Assembly (NCBI GenBank): GCA_903928055.1
Contig: CAIYPG010000166.1
Coordinates: 1 to 40,444 of the forward strand
Source: an uncultured beta proteobacterium
GTDB taxonomy: Bacteria; Pseudomonadota; Gammaproteobacteria; Burkholderiales; SG8-39
Length of the DNA: 40,444 nt
Reading direction: 5' to 3'
Shown here: positions 10,115 to 18,584 of the stretch, piece by piece
How the letters are laid out: every line of letters starts with the position of its first letter
How positions within the stretch are numbered: the stretch's first letter is position 1
The notes under the pieces: generated by a model
Database searches by the model: none
What the model was told of the DNA's origin: nothing
The model's input: only the letters and a program-made list of their open reading frames with translations
Made by a program: the position numbers and the translations under genes

Positions 10115-10120
10115 ATTATA
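10115..10120 (-). promoter_or_regulatory. Candidate -10 box for the DUF3460-TPR operon
   Basis: On the minus strand a consensus TATAAT lies 31 bases before the DUF3460 ATG. No convincing -35 hexamer is visible at 16-18 bases, so the call rests on the -10 and its position. Confidence 0.35.
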
Positions 10121-10218
10121 GACCATACGGTTCAAGGTGCGGAAATAACGAAATTAGAAACAAAGACTTAGGACCGGAGTTGCGAACGGGAAGCGATTGC
10201 CTTGCCAATTTTCCCGGA

Positions 10219-10234
10219 CTGTATAAAAATACAG
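10219..10234 (+). promoter_or_regulatory. LexA (SOS) box in the lexA promoter
   Basis: CTGTATAAAAATACAG matches the gammaproteobacterial/betaproteobacterial SOS consensus CTGT-N8-ACAG with both half-sites perfect. It lies 29 bases before the lexA ATG and overlaps a TATAAA-like -10 (10222-10227) with TTGCCA upstream at 10202. This implies autorepression by LexA. Confidence 0.9.
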
Positions 10235-10263
10235 ACCATTGCTTGAATCACGGAGTCTGCGGC

Positions 10264-10866
10264 ATGGAAGAACTAACGCCCTCGCAAAGTCGCATCCTGC
10301 AGTTCATACGCCAGACCCTTGAAGAAACCGGTATGCCGCCGACGCGCGCCGAAATCGCAACGGCTATGGAATACCGCTCGGCAAATGCAGCAGAAGAGCA
10401 CTTGCGCACGCTGGAGCGTAAGGGTGCAATCGAGATCCTGAAGGGGTCGGCGCGGGGTATCCGCCTGGCGGATGGTGGCGGACTGCCATTGATCGGACGT
10501 GTGGCGGCCGGGTCACCCATCCTGGCCGAAGCGCATGTCCAGGGTCATTTCCAGATTGATCCCAATCTGTTCAAGCCGAAGGCGGATTATCTGCTCAAGG
10601 TGCGCGGCATGAGCATGCGTGATGCAGGCATCCATGATGGCGATCTGCTGGTCGTCCATCGCAGTCCGGAAGCACGTACCGGCCAGGTCGTGGTCGCCCG
10701 CGTCGGAGATGAGGTTACCGTAAAGCGCCTGCGCCGGCGGGGCGCCATTGTTGAACTGCTGCCGGAGAATCCGGAATTCGAGCCCATTGTGGTTGATACG
10801 CGTCGCGATGCCTTGGCGATTGAAGGCATCGGCGTTGGCGTCATTCGTAACGGCAGGGCACTCTAG
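10264..10866 (+). CDS. lexA: LexA repressor
   Basis: SOS repressor and self-cleaving serine protease-like protein of 200 residues. The N-terminal winged helix begins [15 protein letters not shown]. The cleavage site is Ala82-Gly83 in [10 protein letters not shown]. The catalytic dyad is Ser117 (GMSMRDAGI) and Lys154 (VTVKRL). The start is the ATG at 10264, preceded by CGGAG at a normal distance; the long open frame upstream of it has no LexA similarity. Autoregulation is supported by the SOS box just upstream. It is convergent with the phosphatase gene, and no damage-inducible partner such as sulA or imuB follows in this window. Confidence 0.97.
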   Translation: MEELTPSQSRILQFIRQTLEETGMPPTRAEIATAMEYRSANAAEEHLRTLERKGAIEILKGSARGIRLADGGGLPLIGRVAAGSPILAEAHVQGHFQIDPNLFKPKADYLLKVRGMSMRDAGIHDGDLLVVHRSPEARTGQVVVARVGDEVTVKRLRRRGAIVELLPENPEFEPIVVDTRRDALAIEGIGVGVIRNGRAL

Positions 10867-10906
10867 GCTCGTCAGCGGAACGGACCTACGGATTCCGGAC
10901 TAATTT

Positions 10907-11392
10907 CTACCGGATATCGGCAGTAAGGGACTCAAGCAGTCCGTCGGCCGAATCTTCCAGCAGTTCGAGCGCGTGTTCAAAGCCCTCCGTACCGCCGTAA
11001 TACGGATCCGGGACGTCGATTTCTCCGAATCGTCGCGAAAATGTCATCATCATTTTCAGCTTGTGCGCCTGGGATGGTTGCGCAAGCCTGGCCAGAAAGG
11101 CGCGATGCCCCGTGTCCATTGCCAGCACCAGATCAAACCGCTCGAAATCGATGAGCTCGAATTTGCGTGCACGCAGATCGTGAAGCGGATACCCGCGTTG
11201 GGTCGCAGCGGTAACCGAGCGCTGATCCGGCGCTTCGCCAACGTGGTAGCCATGGGTGCCCGCTGAGTCGGTCATCACGCGCCCGGCCAATGGCCCGCTG
11301 GCGATCTTCGCCCTTACAATGCCTTCGGCAGTGGGTGAGCGGCAGATATTGCCGGTGCAGACGAAACACAGGCTCAATGTCAGGTCGGGCAT
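10907..11392 (-). CDS. Low-molecular-weight protein tyrosine phosphatase
   Basis: A 161-residue cytosolic LMW phosphatase. The P-loop is CTGNICR (Cys12 nucleophile, Arg18), right after SLCFV, and the general acid is Asp129 in DPYYGG. These are the canonical catalytic residues. In bacteria such enzymes act on phosphotyrosine of BY-kinases or on small phosphates. No kinase or polysaccharide genes are nearby, so the substrate is unknown. It starts six bases after the uvrB stop on the same strand and is almost surely co-transcribed with uvrB, an arrangement common in betaproteobacteria. Confidence 0.93.
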   Translation of the reverse strand: MPDLTLSLCFVCTGNICRSPTAEGIVRAKIASGPLAGRVMTDSAGTHGYHVGEAPDQRSVTAATQRGYPLHDLRARKFELIDFERFDLVLAMDTGHRAFLARLAQPSQAHKLKMMMTFSRRFGEIDVPDPYYGGTEGFEHALELLEDSADGLLESLTADIR

Positions 11393-11398
11393 GGCCGG

Positions 11399-13462
11399 CT
11401 ATTTCTTTCTGGCAGGAACCACCGGCTGTTCGATTTCGTCTGCCGGTGCTGCACCAAACAGGTTTTTCTTCAGTACTGCGAGGCGATCGCGCGCTTGCGC
11501 CGCTTTTTCGAATTCAAGGTTGCGGGCAAATTCCTGCATCTGTTTTTCCATCTGCCGGATTTCGCGCGCCACCTGCTTTTCCGACATGCCTTCATAGCGT
11601 GCCTGGTCCTGTGCCGCCTTGAGCTGGAGCTGGCCCTGCTGAGGGTCATAGAGGCCTTCAATCATGTCCCGGATGCGTTTCACGACGCCGCGAGGCGTAA
11701 TGTCGTTGGCGCTGTTGAAGCTGACCTGCTTGCTGCGACGGCGATCGGTTTCGCTGATCGCCCGTTTCATGGAGTCTGTCATGCGATCGGCGTAGAGAAT
11801 GGCTTTGCCGTTGATATGGCGCGCGGCGCGACCGATGGTCTGGATGAGCGAACGCTCCGAACGCAGGAAACCCTCCTTGTCCGCGTCGAGGATGGCGACA
11901 AGTGACACTTCCGGAATGTCCAGTCCTTCGCGCAGCAGGTTGATGCCAACCAGAACGTCAAATGCGCCCAGCCGCAGATCACGGATGATTTCAACCCGTT
12001 CCACCGTCTCGATCTCGGAATGCAGGTAGCGGACCCGGACGCCATGTTCGCCAAGGTAATCGGTGAGTTCTTCGGACATGCGCTTGGTCAGGGTCGTCAC
12101 CAGCACGCGTTCTCCCTGCGCCGTGCGGAGCGTAATCTCGGACAGCAGGTCGTCCACCTGCGAAGTGGCTGGCCTGACTTCGATCTCCGGGTCAATGAGC
12201 CCCGTTGGCCGCACCACCTGTTCGACGATCTGCGCCGATCGCTGCCGTTCATATTCGGCAGGAGTTGCGGAGACAAAAATCGTCTGACGCATGATCTTCT
12301 CGAATTCTTCGAACTTCAAAGGGCGATTGTCCAACGCCGAGGGCAGACGGAATCCGTAATCGACCAGGTTTTCCTTGCGTGACCGGTCGCCCTTGAACAT
12401 GCCGCCGAGCTGCCCGATCGTGACATGGCTCTCGTCAATGATCATCAGCGCGTTGGGCGGCAGGTAATCGATCAGCGTGGGAGGAGGCTCGCCGGGTGCC
12501 CTACCGGACAGATGCCGCGAATAGTTTTCGATGCCCTTGCAGAATCCCAGCTCGGCGAGCATTTCAAGATCAAAGCGGGTGCGCTGTTCGATGCGCTGCG
12601 CCTCGATCAGTTTGTTCGCAGTGCTGAAGGTCTCGATGCGTTCACGCAATTCCTTCTTGATGGCCTCGACCGCGCGCAGCGTGGTTTCCCTTGGCGTCAC
12701 GTAGTGGCTGGACGGGTACACCGTGAAACGGGGGACGCGCTGGTGGGTATGGCCCGTCAGCGGGTCGAATATCGTCAGCGTCTCGATCTCATCGTCGAAC
12801 AATTCGATGCGGATTGCGGTCTCGGAGTTTTCCGCTGGGAACACATCGAGCACGTCGCCGCGCACCCGGAAGGTGCCGCGACGGAAGTCGAGCTCATTGC
12901 GCTCGTATTGCATTGCAGCCAGCCTTGCGATGATGTCGCGCTGGCTGCAGCGTTCCTTTTCGCGCAGATGGAGAATCATCCCGTGATAGTCCACGGGATC
13001 ACCAATGCCGTAGATGCAGGACACCGTGGCCACAATGATGGTGTCTTCACGCTCGAGCAGGGATTTGGTCGCCGAGAGCCGCATCTGTTCGATGTGCTCG
13101 TTGATCGATGAGTCCTTCTCGATGAACAGGTCGCGCGAAGGCACATATGCCTCCGGCTGGTAATAATCGTAGTAGGAGACGAAGTACTCGATGGCGTTGT
13201 CGGGGAAGAACTCGCGCATTTCGGAATAGAGCTGTGCCGCGAGCGTCTTGTTGGGTGCCAGCACGAGTGCCGGACGGCCGATCCGGGCGATCACATTGGC
13301 CATGGTGTAGGTCTTGCCGGAGCCCGTCACGCCCAGCAGGGTCTGATAGGCCAGGCCGTCATTGATCCCTTCGATCAGCTTTTCGATCGCCTCGGGCTGG
13401 TCGCCAGCCGGAGGGAAGGGCTGATTGAGGAGGAAAGGGCTATTGGGGAAAGTGACGCGCAA
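11399..13462 (-). CDS. uvrB: Excinuclease ABC subunit B
   Basis: Damage-verifying helicase-like subunit of nucleotide excision repair, 687 residues. It shows Walker A GVTGSGKT (Lys50), the beta-hairpin region [17 protein letters not shown], the DESH box ([10 protein letters not shown]), helicase motifs including [13 protein letters not shown] and QTIGRAARH, and a C-terminal UVR motif [13 protein letters not shown] that binds UvrA/UvrC. The start is a TTG (13460-13462) giving [10 protein letters not shown]. This N-terminus matches betaproteobacterial UvrB well, and no in-frame ATG or GTG lies between it and the divergent aminotransferase. Only 39 bases separate the two start codons, so promoters must overlap coding DNA. 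I see no SOS box there. Confidence 0.97.
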   Translation of the reverse strand: MRVTFPNSPFLLNQPFPPAGDQPEAIEKLIEGINDGLAYQTLLGVTGSGKTYTMANVIARIGRPALVLAPNKTLAAQLYSEMREFFPDNAIEYFVSYYDYYQPEAYVPSRDLFIEKDSSINEHIEQMRLSATKSLLEREDTIIVATVSCIYGIGDPVDYHGMILHLREKERCSQRDIIARLAAMQYERNELDFRRGTFRVRGDVLDVFPAENSETAIRIELFDDEIETLTIFDPLTGHTHQRVPRFTVYPSSHYVTPRETTLRAVEAIKKELRERIETFSTANKLIEAQRIEQRTRFDLEMLAELGFCKGIENYSRHLSGRAPGEPPPTLIDYLPPNALMIIDESHVTIGQLGGMFKGDRSRKENLVDYGFRLPSALDNRPLKFEEFEKIMRQTIFVSATPAEYERQRSAQIVEQVVRPTGLIDPEIEVRPATSQVDDLLSEITLRTAQGERVLVTTLTKRMSEELTDYLGEHGVRVRYLHSEIETVERVEIIRDLRLGAFDVLVGINLLREGLDIPEVSLVAILDADKEGFLRSERSLIQTIGRAARHINGKAILYADRMTDSMKRAISETDRRRSKQVSFNSANDITPRGVVKRIRDMIEGLYDPQQGQLQLKAAQDQARYEGMSEKQVAREIRQMEKQMQEFARNLEFEKAAQARDRLAVLKKNLFGAAPADEIEQPVVPARKK

Positions 13463-13501
13463 GGTACAATACGGCCGTCGATAACAACCCAGTTTAACAC
13501 C

Positions 13502-14719
13502 ATGAATGCTCCATTTTCCCCCTCACTTCTGGCTGGCGTCGAGATGGCGCCGCGAGACCCCATCCTTGGACTGACGGAAGCGTTCAATGCCGACAAGAAT
13601 CCCGCCAAGGTCAACCTCGGCGTGGGGATTTATTACGACGATGGGGGCAAGGTGCCGTTGCTGGAGTGCGTTCGACGCGCCGAGCGGCAACTGGCCGACA
13701 ACCTGCCGCCGCGCTCCTATCTGCCCATTGAGGGCCTGGCGGCGTACGACAAGGCGGTGCAGGAGCTGGTGTTTGGTGTCGGCTCTCCGGCTGTGGTCGG
13801 AAAACGCATCGTGACGGTACAAGCCCTGGGCGGTACCGGCGGACTCAAGCTGGGCGCCGATTTCCTGCGCCGTACCGCTCCCGCCGCGCAGGTCTGGATC
13901 AGCGACCCGAGCTGGGAGAATCACCGTGCCTTGTTCGAAAGCGCCGGTTTTCAGGTCAACAGCTATCCCTACTACGATGCCGCCACGCGGGGAGCCAAAT
14001 TCCCGGCGATGCTGGCCGAATTGCGTCGGATCCCTGCTGGGTCCATCGTCGTATTGCATGCCTGTTGCCACAATCCCACCGGGGTTGATCTGAGCGCCGA
14101 TCAATGGGCAGAAGTGATTGAAGTGGTCACGACGCGGGCGCTGGTTCCGTTTCTTGATCTGGCCTACCAGGGCTTTGGGGATGACATCGACTCCGATGCA
14201 GCCGTTGTCCGTCGCTTTGTCCAGGCCGGTGGCCCGGTCTTTGTGTCGAATTCGTTTTCGAAGTCGTTTTCGTTTTACGGTGAGCGTGTGGGTGCGCTCT
14301 CGGTAGTCACATCAGGTGCCGAAGAGGCCGCCCGGGTGCTTTCCCAGTTGAAGCGCGTGATACGGACCAACTACTCGAATCCGCCGACGCATGGAAGCCA
14401 GATTGTTGCTACCGTACTGACAACGCCCGAGTTGCGCGCTTTGTGGGAAACGGAACTGGCCGGCATGCGCGACCGGATTCGCACCATGCGCCAGCAACTC
14501 ATGGCCAAGTTGGCTTCACGGGTATCTGGCGCAGATTTCGGCTACGTCACCCAGCAACGCGGCATGTTTTCATACTCGGGACTGTCTCTGGAGGCGGTGA
14601 CGGCGTTGCGCGAGAAATACGGCGTCTATGCCGTTGATACCGGGCGCATCTGCGTCGCGGCGCTGAATTCGCGCAACATTGACTACGTCGCGGACTCCAT
14701 TGCCAGCGTCATGAAGTAG
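13502..14719 (+). CDS. tyrB: Aromatic/aspartate aminotransferase (class I)
   Basis: PLP-dependent fold-type I transaminase of 405 residues, acting on aromatic amino acids and/or aspartate with 2-oxoglutarate. Family features include [10 protein letters not shown], the block [22 protein letters not shown], the PLP-binding Lys254 in [16 protein letters not shown] and the C-terminal GRICVAALN. The length and motifs fit the TyrB/AspC group. Discrimination between TyrB and AspC activity is not possible from inspection. It is divergent from uvrB with a 39-base gap, a conserved betaproteobacterial arrangement, and converges with mtnA, 19 bases away. Confidence 0.93.
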   Translation: MNAPFSPSLLAGVEMAPRDPILGLTEAFNADKNPAKVNLGVGIYYDDGGKVPLLECVRRAERQLADNLPPRSYLPIEGLAAYDKAVQELVFGVGSPAVVGKRIVTVQALGGTGGLKLGADFLRRTAPAAQVWISDPSWENHRALFESAGFQVNSYPYYDAATRGAKFPAMLAELRRIPAGSIVVLHACCHNPTGVDLSADQWAEVIEVVTTRALVPFLDLAYQGFGDDIDSDAAVVRRFVQAGGPVFVSNSFSKSFSFYGERVGALSVVTSGAEEAARVLSQLKRVIRTNYSNPPTHGSQIVATVLTTPELRALWETELAGMRDRIRTMRQQLMAKLASRVSGADFGYVTQQRGMFSYSGLSLEAVTALREKYGVYAVDTGRICVAALNSRNIDYVADSIASVMK

Positions 14720-14738
14720 GGCAACTGCTCTGCTGGCC

Positions 14739-15785
14739 CTATGTCGTGAACAACCGGCAAATGCCGGTTTCATCAGGCTGGTTCAGCACGCCGCGCTCGG
14801 TGATCAGGGCGGTGATCAGTCCCGCAGGCGTGACGTCGAATGCCGGATTGAATACGGGGATGTCCAGAGGAGCCCAACGTATTCCTGCATATCCCGTGAC
14901 CTCGTCTGAGGCACGCTGCTCGATGGGGATTCCCCGGCCAGTGGGTGTGTCCAGGTCAATTGTCGAAAGTGGTGCTGCCACATAGAACGGGATGCCGTGG
15001 TGCCGCGCCAGCACCGCGAGCGTGTACGTTCCGATCTTGTTTGCGGTGTCGCCGTTGGCGGCAATGCGATCCGCGCCCACGATGACAAGATCGACTTTGC
15101 CTTCGCTCATGAGGTAACCGGCCATGCTGTCCGTGGCCAGCGTGACCGGAATGTGTTCCTCCATCAGTTCCCAGGCAGTCAGCCGCGCGCCTTGAAGGAA
15201 AGGGCGGGTTTCGTTCGCAATGACCGAAAGCCGCTTTCCTTCGTCTCGTGCCGTGCGTATCACTCCCAGTGCCGTACCGTGGCCAGCCGTGGCCAATGCA
15301 CCGGCATTGCAGTGGGTCATGATGCAGGCGTTGTCCGGCAGCAATGTAGCACCGGCCCTTCCCATGGCCTGATTGACGGCGATGTCCTCGTCGAATATTG
15401 CTATCGCCTCTTGCTCAAGGGCATCTGCCATCCGGTGATTGTCCGACCCCGCTGTTGCCGCATGGAATTCCCGCATGCGTCTGAGTGCCCAGAAAAGGTT
15501 GACCGCAGTGGGACGGCTCGCCTGCAGCTGTTCGAATGCGTTTTCCAGCGCTTGCTCAAATGATTCCCGGGTTTGTGCAATTGCTCGACGGGCTGCAAGG
15601 ACCACGCCGAATGCGGCTGCGCAACCGATTGCCGGAGCGCCGCGCACGACCATGTCGCGGATGGCCACTGCAACATCCGTTGCGCTGTTGCAACGAACCG
15701 TCTCGAAACTGGCTGGCAGGTGGCGCTGGTCGATCAGTTCCAGGGCATCTCCATGCCATCGCAGCGCTTGTACAGGGGAAGTCAT
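14739..15785 (-). CDS. mtnA: S-methyl-5-thioribose-1-phosphate isomerase
   Basis: Methionine salvage enzyme converting methylthioribose-1-phosphate to methylthioribulose-1-phosphate. It belongs to the eIF-2B alpha/beta/delta-like family and has 348 residues. The start at 15785 gives MTSPVQALRWHGDALELIDQ. Recognisable blocks are DMVVRGAPAIG, MTHCNAGALAT (catalytic Cys159), VGADRIAANGDTANKIGT (catalytic Asp239) and the C-terminal FDVTPAGLITALITE. Longer in-frame starts would overlap the divergent acetyltransferase and lack family similarity. No other methionine salvage gene or SAM riboswitch is visible here. Confidence 0.95.
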   Translation of the reverse strand: MTSPVQALRWHGDALELIDQRHLPASFETVRCNSATDVAVAIRDMVVRGAPAIGCAAAFGVVLAARRAIAQTRESFEQALENAFEQLQASRPTAVNLFWALRRMREFHAATAGSDNHRMADALEQEAIAIFDEDIAVNQAMGRAGATLLPDNACIMTHCNAGALATAGHGTALGVIRTARDEGKRLSVIANETRPFLQGARLTAWELMEEHIPVTLATDSMAGYLMSEGKVDLVIVGADRIAANGDTANKIGTYTLAVLARHHGIPFYVAAPLSTIDLDTPTGRGIPIEQRASDEVTGYAGIRWAPLDIPVFNPAFDVTPAGLITALITERGVLNQPDETGICRLFTT

Positions 15786-15833
15786 ATCTTGCTTTCTCAG
15801 GTCCCGGCATGACGGCAGCCAGGGTAAGCTGAT

Positions 15834-15839
15834 TATACT
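15834..15839 (+). promoter_or_regulatory. Candidate -10 box placing transcription start at the GNAT start codon
   Basis: TATACT at 15834-15839 lies 8 bases before the first ATG of the acetyltransferase. No Shine-Dalgarno sequence lies between them, so a leaderless or nearly leaderless transcript is possible. The -35 region (around ATGACGG) is weak. Confidence 0.35.
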
Positions 15840-15846
15840 GACCCGC

Positions 15847-16311
15847 ATGATGAAGACTTTTGATGTAACGCTAATGCATTGGGAAGAAGCAAGGGCCGAT
15901 GCCGCACGCATCCGGTATCAAGTATTCGTCATTGAGCAGCGCGTGCCCGAGGAAATGGAATGGGACGAATGGGATGCATGCTCGGTGCATGCGCTGGCAA
16001 GAACCGACACCGGTGAGGTAACAGGCACGGGCCGATTGCTGCCGACAGACAGTTCAGGGTGCGCGCATCTGGGCCGCATGGCGGTACTGCCGGAATGGCG
16101 GAGAAAAGGCGCTGGGTCCGTCCTGTTGCGTGCGTTGCTGGCGGAGGCACACCGTCGAGGGACCCGCAAAATCGTTTTGCATGCCCAGCTATCCGCGGCC
16201 GATTTCTACCGGTGCCATGGTTTCAGCAAATACGGGATGCCGTTCATCGAGGCGGGGCTGCCTCACGTCGCGATGTCGCTTTTGCTGGACGAGGGCGCTT
16301 TGTCATCGTGA
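15847..16311 (+). CDS. GNAT family N-acetyltransferase
   Basis: A 154-residue acetyltransferase. It begins MMKTFDVTLMHWEEARADAAR, has the acetyl-CoA pyrophosphate-binding motif in MAVLPEWRRKGAGSVLL (R-x-x-G-x-G type) and ends in the AADFYRCHGF block typical of YjcF/ElaA-like GNATs. The acceptor substrate is unknown. The ATG at 15847 (or the adjacent one at 15850) is favoured because upstream in-frame sequence is antisense to mtnA and unrelated. There is no ribosome-binding site but a -10-like box is close. Its last 68 bases overlap tail-to-tail with the NRDE-protein gene. Confidence 0.85.
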   Translation: MMKTFDVTLMHWEEARADAARIRYQVFVIEQRVPEEMEWDEWDACSVHALARTDTGEVTGTGRLLPTDSSGCAHLGRMAVLPEWRRKGAGSVLLRALLAEAHRRGTRKIVLHAQLSAADFYRCHGFSKYGMPFIEAGLPHVAMSLLLDEGALSS

Positions 16312-17059
16312 AGGCGTAATGGACCTCGCCCGCGACCTCTTCGTCGCGTCGATAGGTTCGTTCTGAAAAGTCAGTCTCGCCACCATCACGAATGCGCAGC
16401 ACCGTCGAGCAGCGCGTGCCGTAATCGCCCTTGAGGATTCGCATGGAAGAAAGACTGCGCTCCCATTCGGCGCTCACGCCTGATTGCGGCAATTCCCGCT
16501 CTTTTGCGGGAATTGCGTCGTTCATAAGATCCAGGTAATCGCCCGACCGGAACGGTTTTTCCAGCAGCGCCTCCAGGCCATTGCGTCCCTTCACGACCTT
16601 GGGCCAGGGCGTATCCAGAAGGTGATTGGACAGGCCATGTATTCCCGGTTGCACCTCTTCCGGCGCGCCGCCGTGGTTGGAGTAGAAAAACAGCCTCGAC
16701 AGATCTCCTGCCAGGATGCAAAACCCGTTGTAGTCCGCGCCTCGTTTTGCCAGATCGGTAACGAACGCACGTGGCGATTCTTTGCCGGTCAGAAAACGGC
16801 TCACCAGTCCGCCGCGGGATGGCGCATCCGTTCGCTTGTCGCTTGGATTGCGAAAATTGGTCAGCGCGGCAAAACGTCCGCTGGTTGTTATTCCCAGCCA
16901 AGTTCCACGGGCCTGCAAATCCCGGCCGGCCAGCACGCCCGGATGATCGGGCCAGAATGCCGCGGGTTCTGCTGGCCTGGCAAACCACTCGTCACGGTTT
17001 GCAGCAACGATCAGCGGAGTTCCGGGAACGGTTTTGTAGGCGAAGAGGATCAGGCACAT
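16244..17059 (-). CDS. NRDE/TANGO2 family protein
   Basis: A 271-residue protein with the family hallmark N-terminus MCLILFA and the Asn-Arg-Asp-Glu motif at residues 21-24 (AANRDEWFARP). Further blocks are DLQARGTWLGI, ALTNFRNP, SRGGLVSRFL and the C-terminal RCSTVLRI. The eukaryotic relative TANGO2 and some bacterial relatives have been linked to haem trafficking; the role here is not known. The C-terminal tail (about 15 basic, Pro-rich residues) is encoded opposite the end of the acetyltransferase and is probably an extension. Its start overlaps the end of the DUF4936 gene by 10 bases, so it is the third gene of a ygfZ-DUF4936-NRDE operon. Confidence 0.9.
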   Translation of the reverse strand: MCLILFAYKTVPGTPLIVAANRDEWFARPAEPAAFWPDHPGVLAGRDLQARGTWLGITTSGRFAALTNFRNPSDKRTDAPSRGGLVSRFLTGKESPRAFVTDLAKRGADYNGFCILAGDLSRLFFYSNHGGAPEEVQPGIHGLSNHLLDTPWPKVVKGRNGLEALLEKPFRSGDYLDLMNDAIPAKERELPQSGVSAEWERSLSSMRILKGDYGTRCSTVLRIRDGGETDFSERTYRRDEEVAGEVHYAFTMTKRPRPAKATSRREAAPPR

Positions 17060-17385
17060 TGTGTGTCACCGCTACCAGTCAGTACCCTGTCGGGCAACAG
17101 AACATCCGCGACGAATATCTCTGTTTTTCGAGCAGACCCTGGGTCAACAAATGCCTTTAGGCCGTGACGTTCGGTTCCCACTTCGAGCTCGCGCTCAAAT
17201 TCAGCAATATCGCGAAAGCGTTCGTAAATCTCCATCCAGGTGGACGGATCATCTCTCCGGCGTGCAAGCCGGCAGGAAACATCCATGCGTTTGCGCAAGT
17301 CCTCGAACATGGCAGCCACGGCCTGTCGTGCCTGGGTGCGCTGTTCGGCGGGAACCCTGTAATACACGTAGCAGCTGATACTCAC
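17050..17385 (-). CDS. DUF4936 family protein
   Basis: A 111-residue protein beginning MSISCYVYYRVPAEQ, with the block LARRRDDPSTWMEIYE that I recognise from DUF4936, a family seen mainly in betaproteobacteria. The fold looks like a small alpha/beta (ferredoxin-like) domain, but the function is unknown. The start is GTG (17383-17385) overlapping the ygfZ stop in a GTGA arrangement. Its own end overlaps the NRDE gene start by 10 bases. Both overlaps point to translational coupling in one operon. Confidence 0.85.
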   Translation of the reverse strand: MSISCYVYYRVPAEQRTQARQAVAAMFEDLRKRMDVSCRLARRRDDPSTWMEIYERFRDIAEFERELEVGTERHGLKAFVDPGSARKTEIFVADVLLPDRVLTGSGDTQCA

Positions 17386-18416
17386 GATTTCGCGGATTCG
17401 GGCACTGCATAGGGCAGGGGTAAAAAGCGCAGCCTTGGACCATCTGCGGATTTGAGGTGTACGGCACCAGTGTCTGCGCTGGTGCTTTGTACTACGGCGA
17501 GAACATCGCAGCCGCCACCGGGAGATGGTGCGGCATTTGCAATCATGCCGTTGTTCTGGCCACCAACGTCATCACTGTACAGTTCATCGCCCGCACTCGC
17601 CAGTGCATCGACATGGGCGAGATAAAGCCGGCGCTTGAGTTTCCCGAGGTATTGGGTACGGGCCACAATTTCCTGGCCCGGATAGCACCCCTTCTTGAAA
17701 TTGACGCCGCCGATCAATTCCAGGTTGGCCATCTGCGGAACGAACTGATCCTGTGTCTGGGCAGTTACCCACGGTATGCCATTGCGGATTTCGCTCCAGT
17801 CCCAGGTTGATGAACCCACCGGGTGCAAGGCAGAAGCAAGCTTTTCCCGAGTGGCCTGGACATGCTCCGATGCGAGGACCAGCAGCCAGCGTTGCCCCGG
17901 CAACGCGACGAGCGTATTGCCCGGAGTTGTCGATTGCAATTGATGCGGCCCTTCCGGCAACGCGCCGTAAAGGGTATGCAGCGATGCGCCGGCGGCGGGG
18001 CCGCCGATGCCCATCAGCGCTATCCGGCTGGAGTGATCCTCAATTTTTACCTTGGCGCGCAATACAAACATGGCAAGGCGCTTCTGGATCGCCGGTGCAA
18101 TGGAACGATGCAGCAGCATGCGCCACTCCAGGGCATCCCGCCACAACAGGAAGGTGGCCAGCATGCGACCCTTGGCCGTGCTGTAACTGCCATAACTGCT
18201 GTTCTGGCCGCCGGCCAGTGCATCAACGTCGCAACTGAGCTGGCCCTGCAAAAAGCCCTGGGCATCGTCGCCGGAAAAAGTCAGCACGGAAAATTGAGTC
18301 AGCTCTGCCAAAAAACTTCGGTTGGCTACGGTGTCCAGTTCATCATCGAGGTTCCCGAGATTGCCGGAGGAAATCTGGTCAGGGAGGCGGGAACTCGAGG
18401 GAGGCGGCTGATTCAT
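17382..18416 (-). CDS. ygfZ: Folate-binding iron-sulfur protein YgfZ
   Basis: GcvT-like tetrahydrofolate-binding protein needed for repair or activity of some Fe-S enzymes, 344 residues. The diagnostic motif is KKGCYPGQEIVART (the conserved Cys lies in K-G-C-Y-x-G-Q-E). Other typical stretches are LSCDVDAL, STAKGRMLATFL and a C-terminal barrel starting near KLKRRLYLA. About 35 N-terminal residues (MNQPPPSSSRLPDQ...) precede the folded domain and look disordered. It is first in an operon with DUF4936 and NRDE genes and is transcribed divergently from mltG. Confidence 0.93.
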   Translation of the reverse strand: MNQPPPSSSRLPDQISSGNLGNLDDELDTVANRSFLAELTQFSVLTFSGDDAQGFLQGQLSCDVDALAGGQNSSYGSYSTAKGRMLATFLLWRDALEWRMLLHRSIAPAIQKRLAMFVLRAKVKIEDHSSRIALMGIGGPAAGASLHTLYGALPEGPHQLQSTTPGNTLVALPGQRWLLVLASEHVQATREKLASALHPVGSSTWDWSEIRNGIPWVTAQTQDQFVPQMANLELIGGVNFKKGCYPGQEIVARTQYLGKLKRRLYLAHVDALASAGDELYSDDVGGQNNGMIANAAPSPGGGCDVLAVVQSTSADTGAVHLKSADGPRLRFLPLPYAVPESAKS

Positions 18417-18452
18417 GAAGTCCGGTTGCGGAGATGGGGGATGCGACGCGTT

Positions 18453-18458
18453 ATTATA
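18453..18458 (-). promoter_or_regulatory. Candidate -10 box for the ygfZ operon
   Basis: A perfect TATAAT on the minus strand lies 36 bases before the ygfZ start. No clear -35 sequence is visible. It sits in the 168-base divergent gap shared with mltG. Confidence 0.35.
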
Positions 18459-18584
18459 TCGACCGAAGCTTCAAGCCATGTTCACCTGAGGATTGCGTTG
18501 CCGTCACCCGTCATTTCCCCCCGTTGCAGCCCGCTCGAATTCCCCGGCAATCCCACTTGCCGGGTGTGGCCTTAGGTTCCCGCG

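Noticed and set aside
9808..10263. 150-codon in-frame extension upstream of lexA
   Set aside because: It runs antisense to the DUF3460 gene and through the SOS box; LexA length and motifs fit the ATG at 10264.
15786..15846. Possible SAM riboswitch or other leader upstream of mtnA
   Set aside because: The gap is only 61 bases and shows no conserved riboswitch structure.
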